A DNA stretch of 64,000 bases, taken from positions 42,946-106,945 of the forward strand of contig JAUNLJ010000001.1 of assembly GCA_030532305.1 (NCBI GenBank). Direction: 5' to 3'. The DNA comes from Tissierellia bacterium. GTDB lineage: Bacteria > Bacillota > Clostridia > Tissierellales > Peptoniphilaceae. A model generated the notes under the pieces. The model saw only the letters and a program-made list of their open reading frames with translations. It did no database searches and was not told where the DNA came from. Below are positions 24,821 to 33,830 of this stretch, piece after piece. Within the stretch, counting starts at the first letter, position 1. Every line of letters starts with the position of its first letter. Both the position numbers and the translations under genes were made by a program.

Positions 24821-25915
24821 ATGCCCAAGCACGCCCATGGTGCTAATCTTTTTGAACTTGAGAGGCTCTACCACTTCTCCCTAGATGAGATTATGGACTT
24901 TTCCTCCAATGTCAACCCCCTGGGACCCAGCCAAAAGGCCCTGGACCAGGTGGCCCAAAATGCAGACAAGGCCTCTGTCTACCCAGACCCAGCCTATGTG
25001 GACCTAAAGGCAGAAATTTCTGCCTACTGCCACGCTAGGCCCGACCATATCCTCCTAGGGTCTGGAACCACCCAGCTCATCAAGGACTATATCCAGTTTA
25101 TCCATCCCAAGAAGGCCCTGATCAATAGCCCCTGCTATAGTGAATACGAAAACGAGCTCAAGCTTGTTGGGGCCCAGGTCCAGGAGTATAAACTGGACTA
25201 CCGGCAAAACTTCCGGGTGGATATGGACTATCTAGTGGACTATATCAATAAGGAAGAAATCGACCTCTATGTGATTACCAACCCCAACAACCCCACTGGG
25301 ACCATCCTAGACCGGGTGGACCTGGAGAGGATCCTTAAGGAGACCCAGGCCCATATCCTCATTGATGAAACCTACATTGAATTTACCGACAAGGCCGTCT
25401 ATTCGGCCATCCCCCTGGCCAGCAAGTACCCCCAATTCTTGGTGGTCCGGTCCACCTCTAAGTTTTTCTCCTCCCCCGGTATCCGCCTGGGCTATGGGGT
25501 CACTTCAGACGGGGCCTGCCTAGACCAACTTCAAGAAAAATCCACCCTCTGGGGAATCAATATCTTTGCCGAGATGATGGGCCGGACCATGTTTTCTGAC
25601 GAGGACTACAAGGCCAAGACCTTCAACCTCATTGCCCGGGAAAAGGAGGACATGATCTCTGCCCTAGAGGCCCTAGATGAAATCAAAGTCTTCCCCTCCT
25701 ATGCCAACTTTGTCCTCTGCAAGATTAAAAAAGAAGGGGTCCAGGCTGCCCAGCTAAGACAGGCCCTCCTGCCTCAAAAAATGGTCATCCGGGACTGCGC
25801 CTCCTTTAAAAACCTAGACGGCCGCTTCTTTAGGTTCTGTATCCTGGCCCCTGAGGCCAACCGGCTTCTCATAAGGGCCATCTATGACTTTTTTGGCAAG
25901 GACTATGACCGCTAG
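24821..25915 (+). CDS. Class I PLP aminotransferase, HisC/CobD-like
   Basis: A 364-residue fold-type I enzyme. The N-terminal His-Gly-Ala-Asn-Leu-Phe-Glu and Asp-Phe-Ser-Ser-Asn-Val-Asn-Pro-Leu-Gly blocks are typical of threonine-phosphate decarboxylase CobD and histidinol-phosphate aminotransferases. Asn-Pro-Asn-Asn-Pro-Thr-Gly is at 154-160, Asp182 binds the ring and Lys214 (Ser-Thr-Ser-Lys-Phe-Phe) the PLP. There are no his genes or other cob genes next to it, so the substrate is open: histidinol phosphate, threonine phosphate or another amino acid. A possible promoter TTCACC-17-TAAAAT lies just upstream. Confidence 0.8.
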   Translation: MPKHAHGANLFELERLYHFSLDEIMDFSSNVNPLGPSQKALDQVAQNADKASVYPDPAYVDLKAEISAYCHARPDHILLGSGTTQLIKDYIQFIHPKKALINSPCYSEYENELKLVGAQVQEYKLDYRQNFRVDMDYLVDYINKEEIDLYVITNPNNPTGTILDRVDLERILKETQAHILIDETYIEFTDKAVYSAIPLASKYPQFLVVRSTSKFFSSPGIRLGYGVTSDGACLDQLQEKSTLWGINIFAEMMGRTMFSDEDYKAKTFNLIAREKEDMISALEALDEIKVFPSYANFVLCKIKKEGVQAAQLRQALLPQKMVIRDCASFKNLDGRFFRFCILAPEANRLLIRAIYDFFGKDYDR

Positions 25916-25966
25916 GCCCTTGTTTTTAGTCCCTATCCCTTTTAAGTTCAGTTAGGATGTGTTTTT

Positions 25967-26161
25967 TTGAAAAAGTTAAGTTTATCCCAAAAGATAACTT
26001 GGATCGCCATAGGCCTCTTAGTCCTATCCTTTCTTATCTCTGTTCTCTTGGACCGTATTTATTTAAAGGAATGGATTTTTAGGCCCTATCTCTGGATGGT
26101 AGGAGTGGCCAGCTGCCTGGCCATCCTCTCCCCCCTAGGCCAGAAAAGCCCGGACCAGTGA
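25967..26161 (+). CDS. Small two-helix membrane protein
   Basis: A 64-residue frame starting with TTG 52 bp after the preceding aminotransferase gene. It has two hydrophobic segments (about 10-27 and 37-57) separated by a short charged loop, and lysines at the N-terminus give an inside orientation. AGGATG precedes the start at a fair distance. A strong terminator follows at 26216. I do not recognise a family. Small size and the weak start make this a moderate call. Confidence 0.5.
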   Translation: MKKLSLSQKITWIAIGLLVLSFLISVLLDRIYLKEWIFRPYLWMVGVASCLAILSPLGQKSPDQ

Positions 26162-26215
26162 TTTAAAAGCGCTTTTTGTGGATTCCTCCCGATGGACCTT
26201 AAAAAACAAGCCCAG

Positions 26216-26240
26216 AAAAACCACCTAAGGTGGTTTTTTT
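26216..26240 (+). terminator. Terminator after the small membrane protein gene
   Basis: AAAAACCACC/GGTGGTTTTTTT hairpin with a two-base loop, typical plus-strand terminator. Confidence 0.85.
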
Positions 26241-26348
26241 AGCTGGACCCTTTTTTATAGAAAGGGGCCCTTTCTTTCCTTTATAAGAATTATCTTGTAT
26301 TTAGGGGCTTTTTCATCTTATAATAGATCTATAGAAAGGATAGGCTCT

Positions 26349-27590
26349 ATGCGTTTTGAAACCTTTTCCACAAAAACATCTCTTTCACCCAAGCAGAAGG
26401 TCCAGGTGGTCAATGCCAGCCTAACCAAGTTAGACCGTGATTTTGGCCTAGTTGTGGACCTTTTAAATGTGTCAAATAAGGGGATTGACTCCATTGTCTT
26501 CCAGGTGAAATTTATTAATGAGATGTCAAAGTACTTATTTGATGGGACGGTCTTTGAATTCTCGGCTAGCCAGCTGGCTATCCCCCCCAATGGAATTTAT
26601 TACCTGGAGCCCTTTATTTTGGACGACAGATTTCAGCCGGCCCGGGGCATCCATATCCGGATTAAGGACATTGTCTTTGAAGACGGCCAATTTTGGAACA
26701 TTACCCCCGACCAAGAGGTGGACATGGGTCTGCCCATTGTCCCCCTGGAAAAGATTGACCAGCTCCAGGCCCTTTTTGGGGAAGATGTCATCACCTATGC
26801 CCAGGACTTTGGGACCTACTGGCGGTGTGTCTGTGGCCTGACCCTAGAGGAGGAGACCTGCCCCTATTGTGGCCGGTCCAAGGATTTTGTCCTGGCCAGC
26901 CTAAACGAGGACCAGATCAACCAAAAACTGGTCTCCCTCTATGTCCAGGAGGAGGAGACGGACCTGTCTATGACCCAAAAGCTCTACAAGCAGCAGCTCC
27001 AAGACGCCCTGGACCTTAAGCCCTACCGGCTTAATGAAATAGACCCCAAAAGGGACCGGGCCGCCTCTATCCTGTCCCGCCGCCACCTGGTCTATGGGGT
27101 GATCCTCCTGGTCTTTTTTATCCTCATTACCATCTTTTTGCCCCGGTCCTTCCAGAGGGTGCAAATTGCCAAAAAACTCCAGGAGGCCGATAGGCTGGTC
27201 CTAGAGGGCCGTTATTCCCAGGCCCTCCTTATCTACGAGAGCCTGCCCCGAGACCTTAAGAGTATCGACCTGACCCCCAAGATTGAGGATATTAAAAACC
27301 TAGAGAAATCCCAGAAGGCCTACCAGAAGGGCCTGGCCTTTTATGAAGACCAGAACTACCTGGCTGCCTTTAAGGAGCTAAGCCAGGTCTCCAGTGAAGA
27401 CATGCCCCACTATGACCAGGCCCAAGACCTCCTTATTGGCCTGGAAAAGGACCTCCTTACCCAGGCTAAAACGGCCCTAGATGAGGGAGACGAGGCCCAG
27501 GCCCTAGACCTGGTGAACTTTATCCTAAATCAAAAGCCCAAGTCCGCCCCCGCCCTCCAGCTAAAAGACCAGATCCTGGCCAATCCATAA
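26349..27590 (+). CDS. Zinc-ribbon, single-pass membrane protein with TPR-like tail
   Basis: A 413-residue protein of unknown function. Residues 1-150 are beta-rich and soluble. Cys160, Cys162, Cys171 and Cys174 form a Cys-x-Cys-x8-Cys-x2-Cys zinc ribbon. One membrane helix spans about 247-264. The C-terminal half (about 270-413) is helical with repeated Ala/Leu/Tyr patterns like tetratricopeptide repeats, presumably outside the cell. I used the ATG at 26349, since an AAAGGA site precedes it; a longer frame from 26295 has no such site. It stands alone between two terminators. A scaffold or envelope role is possible; nothing more can be said. Confidence 0.78.
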   Translation: MRFETFSTKTSLSPKQKVQVVNASLTKLDRDFGLVVDLLNVSNKGIDSIVFQVKFINEMSKYLFDGTVFEFSASQLAIPPNGIYYLEPFILDDRFQPARGIHIRIKDIVFEDGQFWNITPDQEVDMGLPIVPLEKIDQLQALFGEDVITYAQDFGTYWRCVCGLTLEEETCPYCGRSKDFVLASLNEDQINQKLVSLYVQEEETDLSMTQKLYKQQLQDALDLKPYRLNEIDPKRDRAASILSRRHLVYGVILLVFFILITIFLPRSFQRVQIAKKLQEADRLVLEGRYSQALLIYESLPRDLKSIDLTPKIEDIKNLEKSQKAYQKGLAFYEDQNYLAAFKELSQVSSEDMPHYDQAQDLLIGLEKDLLTQAKTALDEGDEAQALDLVNFILNQKPKSAPALQLKDQILANP

Positions 27591-27596
27591 AAGTAA

Positions 27597-27641
27597 GCCT
27601 AAAAAAATGGACCTAGAAAGAATCTAGGTCCATTTTTAGGC
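27597..27641. terminator. Bidirectional terminator between the zinc-ribbon gene and the SDR gene
   Basis: ATGGACCTAG/CTAGGTCCAT stem flanked by A7 and T5, embedded in GCCT/AGGC outer pairs; serves both convergent genes. Confidence 0.88.
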
Positions 27642-27681
27642 TAAGGCCATAAATAAGATACTTCCCCCTATTTCTAAGGCC

Positions 27682-28482
27682 CTAGGGTCTTAGACCTAGG
27701 CCCCCTTCTAGGGTGAGGGTTTCCCCTGTCAGATATTTAAAGTCTTCTGAGGCCAACTGAACACAGACCCGGCCTATGTCGGGTTCAGACCGGCCTAGGT
27801 AGCCCACAGGTGGAATCTTTACATTTTTTTCATAGGCCTGGGGGTAGTGGTCCTTAAAGTCCTCAAGGGCCTTGGTAAAGGCCAAGGGGCAAATCACGTT
27901 GACATTAATCCCATCAGGAGCCCACTCGGTGGCGGCTACCCGGCTAAGGCCCCGGATCCCTTCCTTGGCCGCAGCATAGGAGCCTTGGCCATAGTTGCCA
28001 AAGAGGCCTGCCCCTGAGGCAAAGTTAATGACTGTCCCCTTACTTTCCTTTAGGTGGGGATAGGCATATTTCATAAAGTAAAAAGTCCCATAAAGGCCTG
28101 AATAGATGGCTAGGTCAAAATTTTCGGTGGTATGGTCCCCTAGGGGAACCCCTGAGGCAGAGGCCTGGGCAATGTTAATCAAGACATCAATCCTAGAAAA
28201 TTTTTCTATGGTCTTGTCGATAACATTCTTGACCACCCCTTCGTTATCATTGCCGGCAGAAACATCAGCAGGAAGGGCTAAAACCTCAATGCCATAGTTT
28301 TCTTCTAGGTCTTTTTTGGCATTTTCTAGTTTTTCTACATTCCTACCTGTAATGACCAGGTTGGCCCCCTCTTTGGCATAGGCCAGGGCCACCCCATAGC
28401 CTATGGAGCCTGGCGACCCGTCTTTTAAGAGGGCCTTGCCACCACCTGTAATGATTGCCGTCTTTCCTTTTAAAAATCCCAT
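27682..28482 (-). CDS. Short-chain dehydrogenase/reductase
   Basis: A 266-residue classical SDR. The cofactor-binding Thr-Gly-Gly-Gly motif is near residues 12-15 with an inserted loop before Gly-Ser-Ile-Gly-Tyr-Gly, as in some enoyl-ACP-reductase-like and beta-ketoacyl reductase-like members. The catalytic Tyr-x3-Lys is present as Ser-Tyr-Ala-Ala-Ala-Lys near 168-173, preceded by the Ser of Asn-Phe-Ala-Ser-Gly-Ala. It stands alone, minus strand, with a good GGAGG before the ATG. The substrate is not indicated by its neighbours, which are carB on the right and the zinc-ribbon gene on the left. Confidence 0.85.
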   Translation of the reverse strand: MGFLKGKTAIITGGGKALLKDGSPGSIGYGVALAYAKEGANLVITGRNVEKLENAKKDLEENYGIEVLALPADVSAGNDNEGVVKNVIDKTIEKFSRIDVLINIAQASASGVPLGDHTTENFDLAIYSGLYGTFYFMKYAYPHLKESKGTVINFASGAGLFGNYGQGSYAAAKEGIRGLSRVAATEWAPDGINVNVICPLAFTKALEDFKDHYPQAYEKNVKIPPVGYLGRSEPDIGRVCVQLASEDFKYLTGETLTLEGGLGLRP

Positions 28483-28630
28483 CGTGTCCTCCTTATAGAT
28501 ATTTTAGACAAGGGGCTTAAAAAGCCTATCCTAGACTTTGGATAAATTTGTCTATTTTATCTTATACCCCCATTTTATATTTGTAATTACCCTAAGTCAT
28601 TTTTTTCACAAAATCCTAGTTTTCCGCCAT

Positions 28631-28661
28631 AAAAAATGAGACCCCCTAGCTGGGGTCTCAC
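28631..28661 (-). terminator. Terminator of the pyrB-pyrK-pyrD-carA-carB operon
   Basis: Minus-strand GTGAGACCCC/GGGGTCTCAT hairpin followed by six T, a few bases past the carB stop. Confidence 0.9.
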
Positions 28662-28666
28662 TTTTT

Positions 28667-31600
28667 TTAGGCCTGGTGGAGGTCAGATAATTTATAGAGC
28701 TGGATGGCTTCTTGGGTCCATCCTTCTTTTAGGACTTCCACAAAAACCTTGGCCTTGTCCAGGTTGGTAAAGAGTTCGATGCCAGATTCAATGGAGGCCC
28801 GGCGGATAAGGAAACCGTCCCTCTTGGCATCGCCCCCCTTGGTAGGGGTGTTAAAGACTAGGTCAATGCCTCCAGTCCGAATAAGGTGGATAATGTCTTG
28901 GTCGGCCTTGCCTACCCGGGAGACGATCTGGGCCTGGATGCCTAGGCCTTTTAGGAAGGCGGCGGTGCCTTCTGTGGCAAAGAAGTCACAGCCCAGGTCG
29001 GCTAGGTCCTTGGCAATGGGGGCAAATTCCTTCTTGTCTAGGTCCCTTAGGGTGACTAAAACCCGGCGCTTCTTTTGGGACAGGTCCATGCCTGCGGCTA
29101 AGAACCCCTTGTAGAGGGCTTCTTTTTTGGTCTTGCCTAGGCCTAGGACTTCTCCTGTAGACCTCATTTCAGGTCCCAGGCTGGCCTCTACCCGGTGGAG
29201 TTTTTCTGTGGAGAAGATGGGAACCTTAACGCTGGTAAAGTCGCCCTTGGGTCCAATGGCTGTGCCGTAGCCCAGCTCGGCCAGGCTTTGGCCCAGCATA
29301 ACCTGGGTGGCTAGGCCGGCAATGTTGATGCCGGTGACCTTGGACAGGAAGGGAACGGTCCTGGAGGACCGGGGGTTGACTTCTATAATATAGAGCTGGT
29401 CGTCCTTGACGATATATTGGATATTTAGCATGCCTATAATCCCCAGGTCCAGGGCCAGTTTCTTGGTCTCATCTAGGATGGCCTCTTCCATGGCCTGGGA
29501 CAATTTCCCGGCAGGATAGATACTAATGGAGTCCCCACTGTGGACCCCAGCCCTTTCCAAGTGTTCCATAATTCCAGGGATAAAGACATCTTTCCCGTCA
29601 GAGATGGCGTCTACTTCCACTTCCATGCCCTGGATATATTGGTCAATTAAAACGGGGTTGTCCTTGTCTCTCTTAAAGGCCTCCTTGAGATAGTAGGTCA
29701 GGTCCTCCTGGCCATAGCAAATTTCCATGCCCTGGCCCCCTAGGACATAGGAGGGACGGACTAGGACCGGGTAAAGGCCTTGGGCAAAGTCTAGACCTTC
29801 TTCCAGGCTGTAGACCCCCTTGCCCTGGGGCCGGAGGATGTTGAGTTTTTCTAGGAGGGCATCAAATTTTTCCCGGTCTTCTGCCCGGTCGATACTCTCA
29901 GGGGAGGTCCCTAGGATGGTGAGCTCTCGCCTGTCTAGCTCCTTGGCCAGCTTGATGGCTGTTTGGCCCCCAAATTGGAGGATGATCCCTTGGGGGTCTT
30001 CCTTTTCTATCACATTGATGACATCTTCCACAGTCAGGGGCTCAAAATAGAGCTTGTCGGCAATGCCGATGTCTGTGGACACGGTTTCAGGATTGTTGTT
30101 AATGAGGATGGACTCATAGCCCAATTTTTTTAGGGTCTTAATGCAGTGGATGGAGGAGTAGTCAAACTCAATCCCCTGGCCAATCCGGATGGGGCCAGAG
30201 CCCAGGACAAGAACCTTATCCTTCTTAGAGGGCCGGTCCTCTTCTTCCCCCTCATAGGAGGAATAGTAGTAGGGGCTCTTGACATCTAGGCTGCCCCGGC
30301 CCCCGTCTACCTGCCGGTAGCGGGCCTGGATCTTGTAGAGTTTCCGGTATTCTTCCACAAAGAGGGGGTCGGCTCCCAAGAGCTCAGCCATGCCCTGGTC
30401 GCTATAGCCCCGGATCTTTAAATCTCGGATCAGGTCGCCGGTTAGGTCTTCTTCGCCCATGCCCAAAAGGCGGTTTTCATTTTCGGCGATATCCTTAAAG
30501 ACTTGGAGGAAGTACATGTCCATGCCCGTATGCCGGGAGAGGAAGTTCAGGTCGTAGCCGGCCCGGATCAGGGCACCTAGGTAGAAGAGCCTTTCATCAT
30601 TGGGGACAGAAATATGGGCCTTAATATCTTCCAGGCTCATGTCTTCGATCTCCTGCTTGTAGAGGCCAAAGGCATTGATTTCCAAGGACCTAAGCCCCTT
30701 TAAAAGGGCCATTTCCAGGCTGGTCCCTATGGCCATAACTTCCCCTGTGGCCATCATCTTGGTCCCCAGGTGCCGGTCTGCATTATAGAACTTGTCAAAG
30801 GGCCACTTGGGGAATTTAACCACCACATAGTCTAGGGCCGGTTCAAAGGCGCAGGATCTGTCCCCTGTAAGGGGGTGGCTAATCTCATCTAAGGACATGC
30901 CCAGGGCGATCTTGGCGGAGATTCTGGCAATGGGGTAGCCGGTGGCCTTGGAGGCCAGGGCAGAGGACCGGGACACCCGGGGGTTAATTTCAATGACCGC
31001 ATAGTCTAGGCTCATGGGGTCTAGGGCAAACTGGACGTTACAGCCCCCCTGGATGCCTACGGCCTCGGCAATCCTAAAGGCAGACTGGCGGAGCATTTGG
31101 TGCTCGGCGTCCCTTAGGGTTTGGGAGGGGGCCACCACCATGGAGTCCCCGGTGTGGACCCCTACCGGGTCGATGTTTTCCATATTACATACGGTGATAC
31201 AGGTCCCCTTGCTGTCCCTGATAATTTCGTATTCTATTTCCTTCCAGCCGGCAATGGATTTTTCTATAAGGACCTGGTGGACGGGGGACAGCTGGAGGCC
31301 ATAGCCTGCAATCTCTGCCAACTCTTGGGGGCCCTTGGCCATGCCACCCCCGGCTCCCCCCAGGGTAAAGGCGGGCCGGACCACCACTGGGTAACCCAGA
31401 CCCTTGGCATAGTCTAGGGCCTCTTGGACCTTGGACACGGTCCTGGACTCAATAATGGGCTCGCCAATTTCTAGCATAAGTTCCCGGAACTGCTCCCGGT
31501 TTTCTCCCTTTTCTATGGAGGCCATGGAGGTGCCCAGGACCTGGACCTTATATTTTTCAAAAATCCCAGCCCGCTCTAGGTCCATGGCCATGTTGATGCC

Positions 31601-31882
31601 TGTTTGGCCCCCCATGCCCACAAGAACCCCCTGGGGTCTTTCCTTGGCGATGATTTTTTCCACCACAGGCAGGGTGATGGGCTCGATATAAATATGGTCG
31701 GCTATTTCTGGGTCCGTCATAATGGTGGCCGGGTTGGAATTGATGAGGACCACCTCTATGCCTTCTTCCCTTAGGGATTCACAGGCCTGGGTTCCAGAAT
31801 AGTCAAATTCTGCCGCTTGCCCAATGACAATGGGGCCAGACCCAATAACCAGGACTTTTTTTTTCTTATCTTTTATTGTCAT
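28667..31882 (-). CDS. carB: Carbamoyl-phosphate synthase large subunit
   Basis: Makes carbamoyl phosphate from ammonia, bicarbonate and two ATP. The 1071-residue protein has the two homologous ATP-grasp halves (about 1-400 and 550-935), each starting with Val-Leu-Val-(Ile/Leu)-Gly-Ser-Gly-Pro-Ile, an oligomerisation domain between, and a C-terminal MGS-like allosteric domain (about 936-1071). Length is normal and no key loss is apparent. It overlaps carA by 17 bp and ends the operon. Its usual source of ammonia is the CarA glutaminase, but that domain has lost its catalytic residues here, so the large subunit probably takes free ammonia. Confidence 0.95.
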   Translation of the reverse strand: MTIKDKKKKVLVIGSGPIVIGQAAEFDYSGTQACESLREEGIEVVLINSNPATIMTDPEIADHIYIEPITLPVVEKIIAKERPQGVLVGMGGQTGINMAMDLERAGIFEKYKVQVLGTSMASIEKGENREQFRELMLEIGEPIIESRTVSKVQEALDYAKGLGYPVVVRPAFTLGGAGGGMAKGPQELAEIAGYGLQLSPVHQVLIEKSIAGWKEIEYEIIRDSKGTCITVCNMENIDPVGVHTGDSMVVAPSQTLRDAEHQMLRQSAFRIAEAVGIQGGCNVQFALDPMSLDYAVIEINPRVSRSSALASKATGYPIARISAKIALGMSLDEISHPLTGDRSCAFEPALDYVVVKFPKWPFDKFYNADRHLGTKMMATGEVMAIGTSLEMALLKGLRSLEINAFGLYKQEIEDMSLEDIKAHISVPNDERLFYLGALIRAGYDLNFLSRHTGMDMYFLQVFKDIAENENRLLGMGEEDLTGDLIRDLKIRGYSDQGMAELLGADPLFVEEYRKLYKIQARYRQVDGGRGSLDVKSPYYYSSYEGEEEDRPSKKDKVLVLGSGPIRIGQGIEFDYSSIHCIKTLKKLGYESILINNNPETVSTDIGIADKLYFEPLTVEDVINVIEKEDPQGIILQFGGQTAIKLAKELDRRELTILGTSPESIDRAEDREKFDALLEKLNILRPQGKGVYSLEEGLDFAQGLYPVLVRPSYVLGGQGMEICYGQEDLTYYLKEAFKRDKDNPVLIDQYIQGMEVEVDAISDGKDVFIPGIMEHLERAGVHSGDSISIYPAGKLSQAMEEAILDETKKLALDLGIIGMLNIQYIVKDDQLYIIEVNPRSSRTVPFLSKVTGINIAGLATQVMLGQSLAELGYGTAIGPKGDFTSVKVPIFSTEKLHRVEASLGPEMRSTGEVLGLGKTKKEALYKGFLAAGMDLSQKKRRVLVTLRDLDKKEFAPIAKDLADLGCDFFATEGTAAFLKGLGIQAQIVSRVGKADQDIIHLIRTGGIDLVFNTPTKGGDAKRDGFLIRRASIESGIELFTNLDKAKVFVEVLKEGWTQEAIQLYKLSDLHQA

Positions 31883-32918
31883 GTCTTGCTTCCACCCTTT
31901 CTAACCATGTATCCAGTAGACTCCCTAGGGCTCCGCTACCCGGTTGGCCCAGGGGATCAAAGACCAATCCTAAAAGGTCCCCATGGTCCTTAGAAAAACC
32001 TTGGACCCAGCCCCCTTCTACGGATTCAAAGAGGGCCTCTAGGCCTGGCCCCAGGTCCCTAATGGCCCACTGGGCATTTAAGTTGACCTGGTGGATTTGG
32101 CCAGAAGCTAGGTCTCTTATGGGATAGGAGGGGGAATAGACCCCGGCTCCCATTTTTTCCAGCCTGCTCTCTAGGCTTAGGGCCAGTTCCTGGGCCCCCA
32201 GGCCCACCCCACAAAGGGGGAGCCGGCCTAGGAGTTTTTTTATCTCCTGGCTCCGGTCTTTTTTAGGACTGTAGGGGCCAGAGGACATAAAGAGCCCGTC
32301 TAGGTCCAGGTCCAAAACCTCCTCTGCCGTGTAGGTGGGGGGAATAAGGAAAAGTTCATAGCCCTTCTCTTTAAAGTAGGCCAGGCTGGACTTTTTAAGG
32401 CCCAGGTCCCAGATCCCCAGTCTTAGACCCTCTCCTCCTATTTTTTCTAGGGTCTGTCTTTCCTCTAGGGGACCCTTTTTTTCCAAAAGCCTTGCCAGCT
32501 TGCTGGAGGTTAAAAGCCTGGAGGTGATAACCCCCCTAAGGGGGCCCTCCTCCCTAAGGAGCTTGACCAGGCTCCGGGTGTCTACCCCTGCCACAGCTGG
32601 GGTCTTGTAATAGGTCAAGAAGTGGTGGAGGTTCATTTCACACATAAAGTGGCTGGGGTGGTCTGACACCTGGCGCATAATCAGCCCCTGGACCTGGGGC
32701 CGGCTGCTTTCCTTGTCTTCCATATTTAGACCATAGGCCCCTACCTGGGGATAGGCCATAACCAGGATCTTCCCCTGGTTGGCTGGGTCTGTCATGGCCT
32801 TGTCGTAGCCGGTCATGCCCTGGTAGACCACCAGGTCCCCTACCACTGCCTTGTCAAAATAGCCCAGGGCCTGGCCCTGGAAGATGGCTCCATTTTCTAA
32901 CTGTATATATAAAGTCAT
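31866..32918 (-). CDS. carA: Carbamoyl-phosphate synthase small subunit with a dead glutaminase site
   Basis: A 350-residue CarA of full length and normal start. The N-terminal half (1-135) is well kept, including Gly-Met-Thr-Gly-Tyr (34-38) and Ala-Gly-Val-Asp-Thr-Arg (110-115). The class I glutaminase half aligns throughout, but the nucleophile motif Gly-Ile-Cys-Leu-Gly-His-Gln is Gly-Val-Gly-Leu-Gly-Ala-Gln (237-243; Cys becomes Gly239) and the His-Pro-Glu motif is Asp-Pro-Leu (His becomes Asp321, Glu becomes Leu323). The Gln-Asn-His-Gly-Tyr block is Leu-Asn-Ala-Gln-Trp. No frameshift or stop is present. It most likely keeps a structural role for CarB while glutamine hydrolysis is lost (inference). 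Confidence 0.9.
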   Translation of the reverse strand: MTLYIQLENGAIFQGQALGYFDKAVVGDLVVYQGMTGYDKAMTDPANQGKILVMAYPQVGAYGLNMEDKESSRPQVQGLIMRQVSDHPSHFMCEMNLHHFLTYYKTPAVAGVDTRSLVKLLREEGPLRGVITSRLLTSSKLARLLEKKGPLEERQTLEKIGGEGLRLGIWDLGLKKSSLAYFKEKGYELFLIPPTYTAEEVLDLDLDGLFMSSGPYSPKKDRSQEIKKLLGRLPLCGVGLGAQELALSLESRLEKMGAGVYSPSYPIRDLASGQIHQVNLNAQWAIRDLGPGLEALFESVEGGWVQGFSKDHGDLLGLVFDPLGQPGSGALGSLLDTWLERVEARHDNKR

Positions 32919-32927
32919 GCCTGCCTC

Positions 32928-33830
32928 CTAAAGGATTCCTCTAATTTCATCAAGCGATGTCAAGCCTTCCCGGTCCATATAGGCCTCCAGGTCCCTTAAA
33001 ATTTCAGGAACCAGCCCAGGCCTCACCAGGTTGCCTGTCCCTATTTGAACAGCCTGGGCCCCAGCCATAATCATCCCTAAAACGTCTCTGGCTGAAGACA
33101 CACCCCCTATGCCCACCACGGGAATGTCCACGGCCTGGACCACCTGGTGGACCATCCTAAGGGCAATGGGGTAGATGGCTGGCCCAGACAACCCGGCGTA
33201 GATATTGTCAAAAACCGCCTGCCTCTTATCCACATCAATGGCCATGGCCTGGAAGGTGTTTACCAGGCTAAGGGCGGCAGCCCCTGCCTCCTGGCAGGCC
33301 TGGGCCAGGTCGGCCACCGAGTCTCCGTTGGGACTAAGCTTGACCATGACCGGGTGCCTGGAAATCTGGACCACCTCCTGGGTAATGGCCCTGGCAGACT
33401 CGGCCTTAAGACCAAAGGCCAGGCCCCCCTCCTTGACGTTGGGACAGGAGATATTAAGCTCTAGGATGTCGATATCCAGGTCATTTAAGAGCGCTACCCC
33501 TTCCAGGTAGTCTTCCATGCAGTTGCCCCCTAGGTTTAAGATCAGGGCTGTATCTAGCTTTCGCATCTGGGGATAGATCTCCTGGATAAAGGTCTTTAGA
33601 CCAGGGTTTTCCAGGCCAATACTGTTCATAATCCCTGAGGGGGTCTCCCAAATCCGGATACCTTCATTGCCCTCCTTGGGAGGGTAGGTCAAGCCCTTGG
33701 AGGAGATCCCTCCCACCAGGCTGGGGTCATAAAATTTACTATAGATCTCTCCAAAACCGTAGGTCCCTGAGGCCATAATCAGGGGGTTTTTTAGGGAAAG
33801 GTCCCCTATCTGGCAGCTTAGTTTTCCCAT
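32928..33830 (-). CDS. pyrD: Dihydroorotate dehydrogenase class 1B, catalytic subunit
   Basis: Oxidises dihydroorotate to orotate with FMN, passing electrons through PyrK to NAD+. The 300-residue protein has the class 1 catalytic cysteine Cys129 in Leu-Asn-Ile-Ser-Cys-Pro-Asn-Val-Lys, an Asn-Ser-Ile-Gly-Leu block near 69-73, and C-terminal Val-Gly-Ile-Gly-Gly-Val. The partner pyrK overlaps its start by 13 bp, which fits the 1B heterotetramer. It lies between pyrK and carA (9-bp gap). Confidence 0.95.
   Translation of the reverse strand: MGKLSCQIGDLSLKNPLIMASGTYGFGEIYSKFYDPSLVGGISSKGLTYPPKEGNEGIRIWETPSGIMNSIGLENPGLKTFIQEIYPQMRKLDTALILNLGGNCMEDYLEGVALLNDLDIDILELNISCPNVKEGGLAFGLKAESARAITQEVVQISRHPVMVKLSPNGDSVADLAQACQEAGAAALSLVNTFQAMAIDVDKRQAVFDNIYAGLSGPAIYPIALRMVHQVVQAVDIPVVGIGGVSSARDVLGMIMAGAQAVQIGTGNLVRPGLVPEILRDLEAYMDREGLTSLDEIRGIL

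Noticed and set aside
31866-32918. carA as a pseudogene
   Set aside because: There is no frameshift or stop, the length is normal, it is embedded with overlaps in the pyr operon, and the fold-determining residues are kept; only active-site residues are changed.
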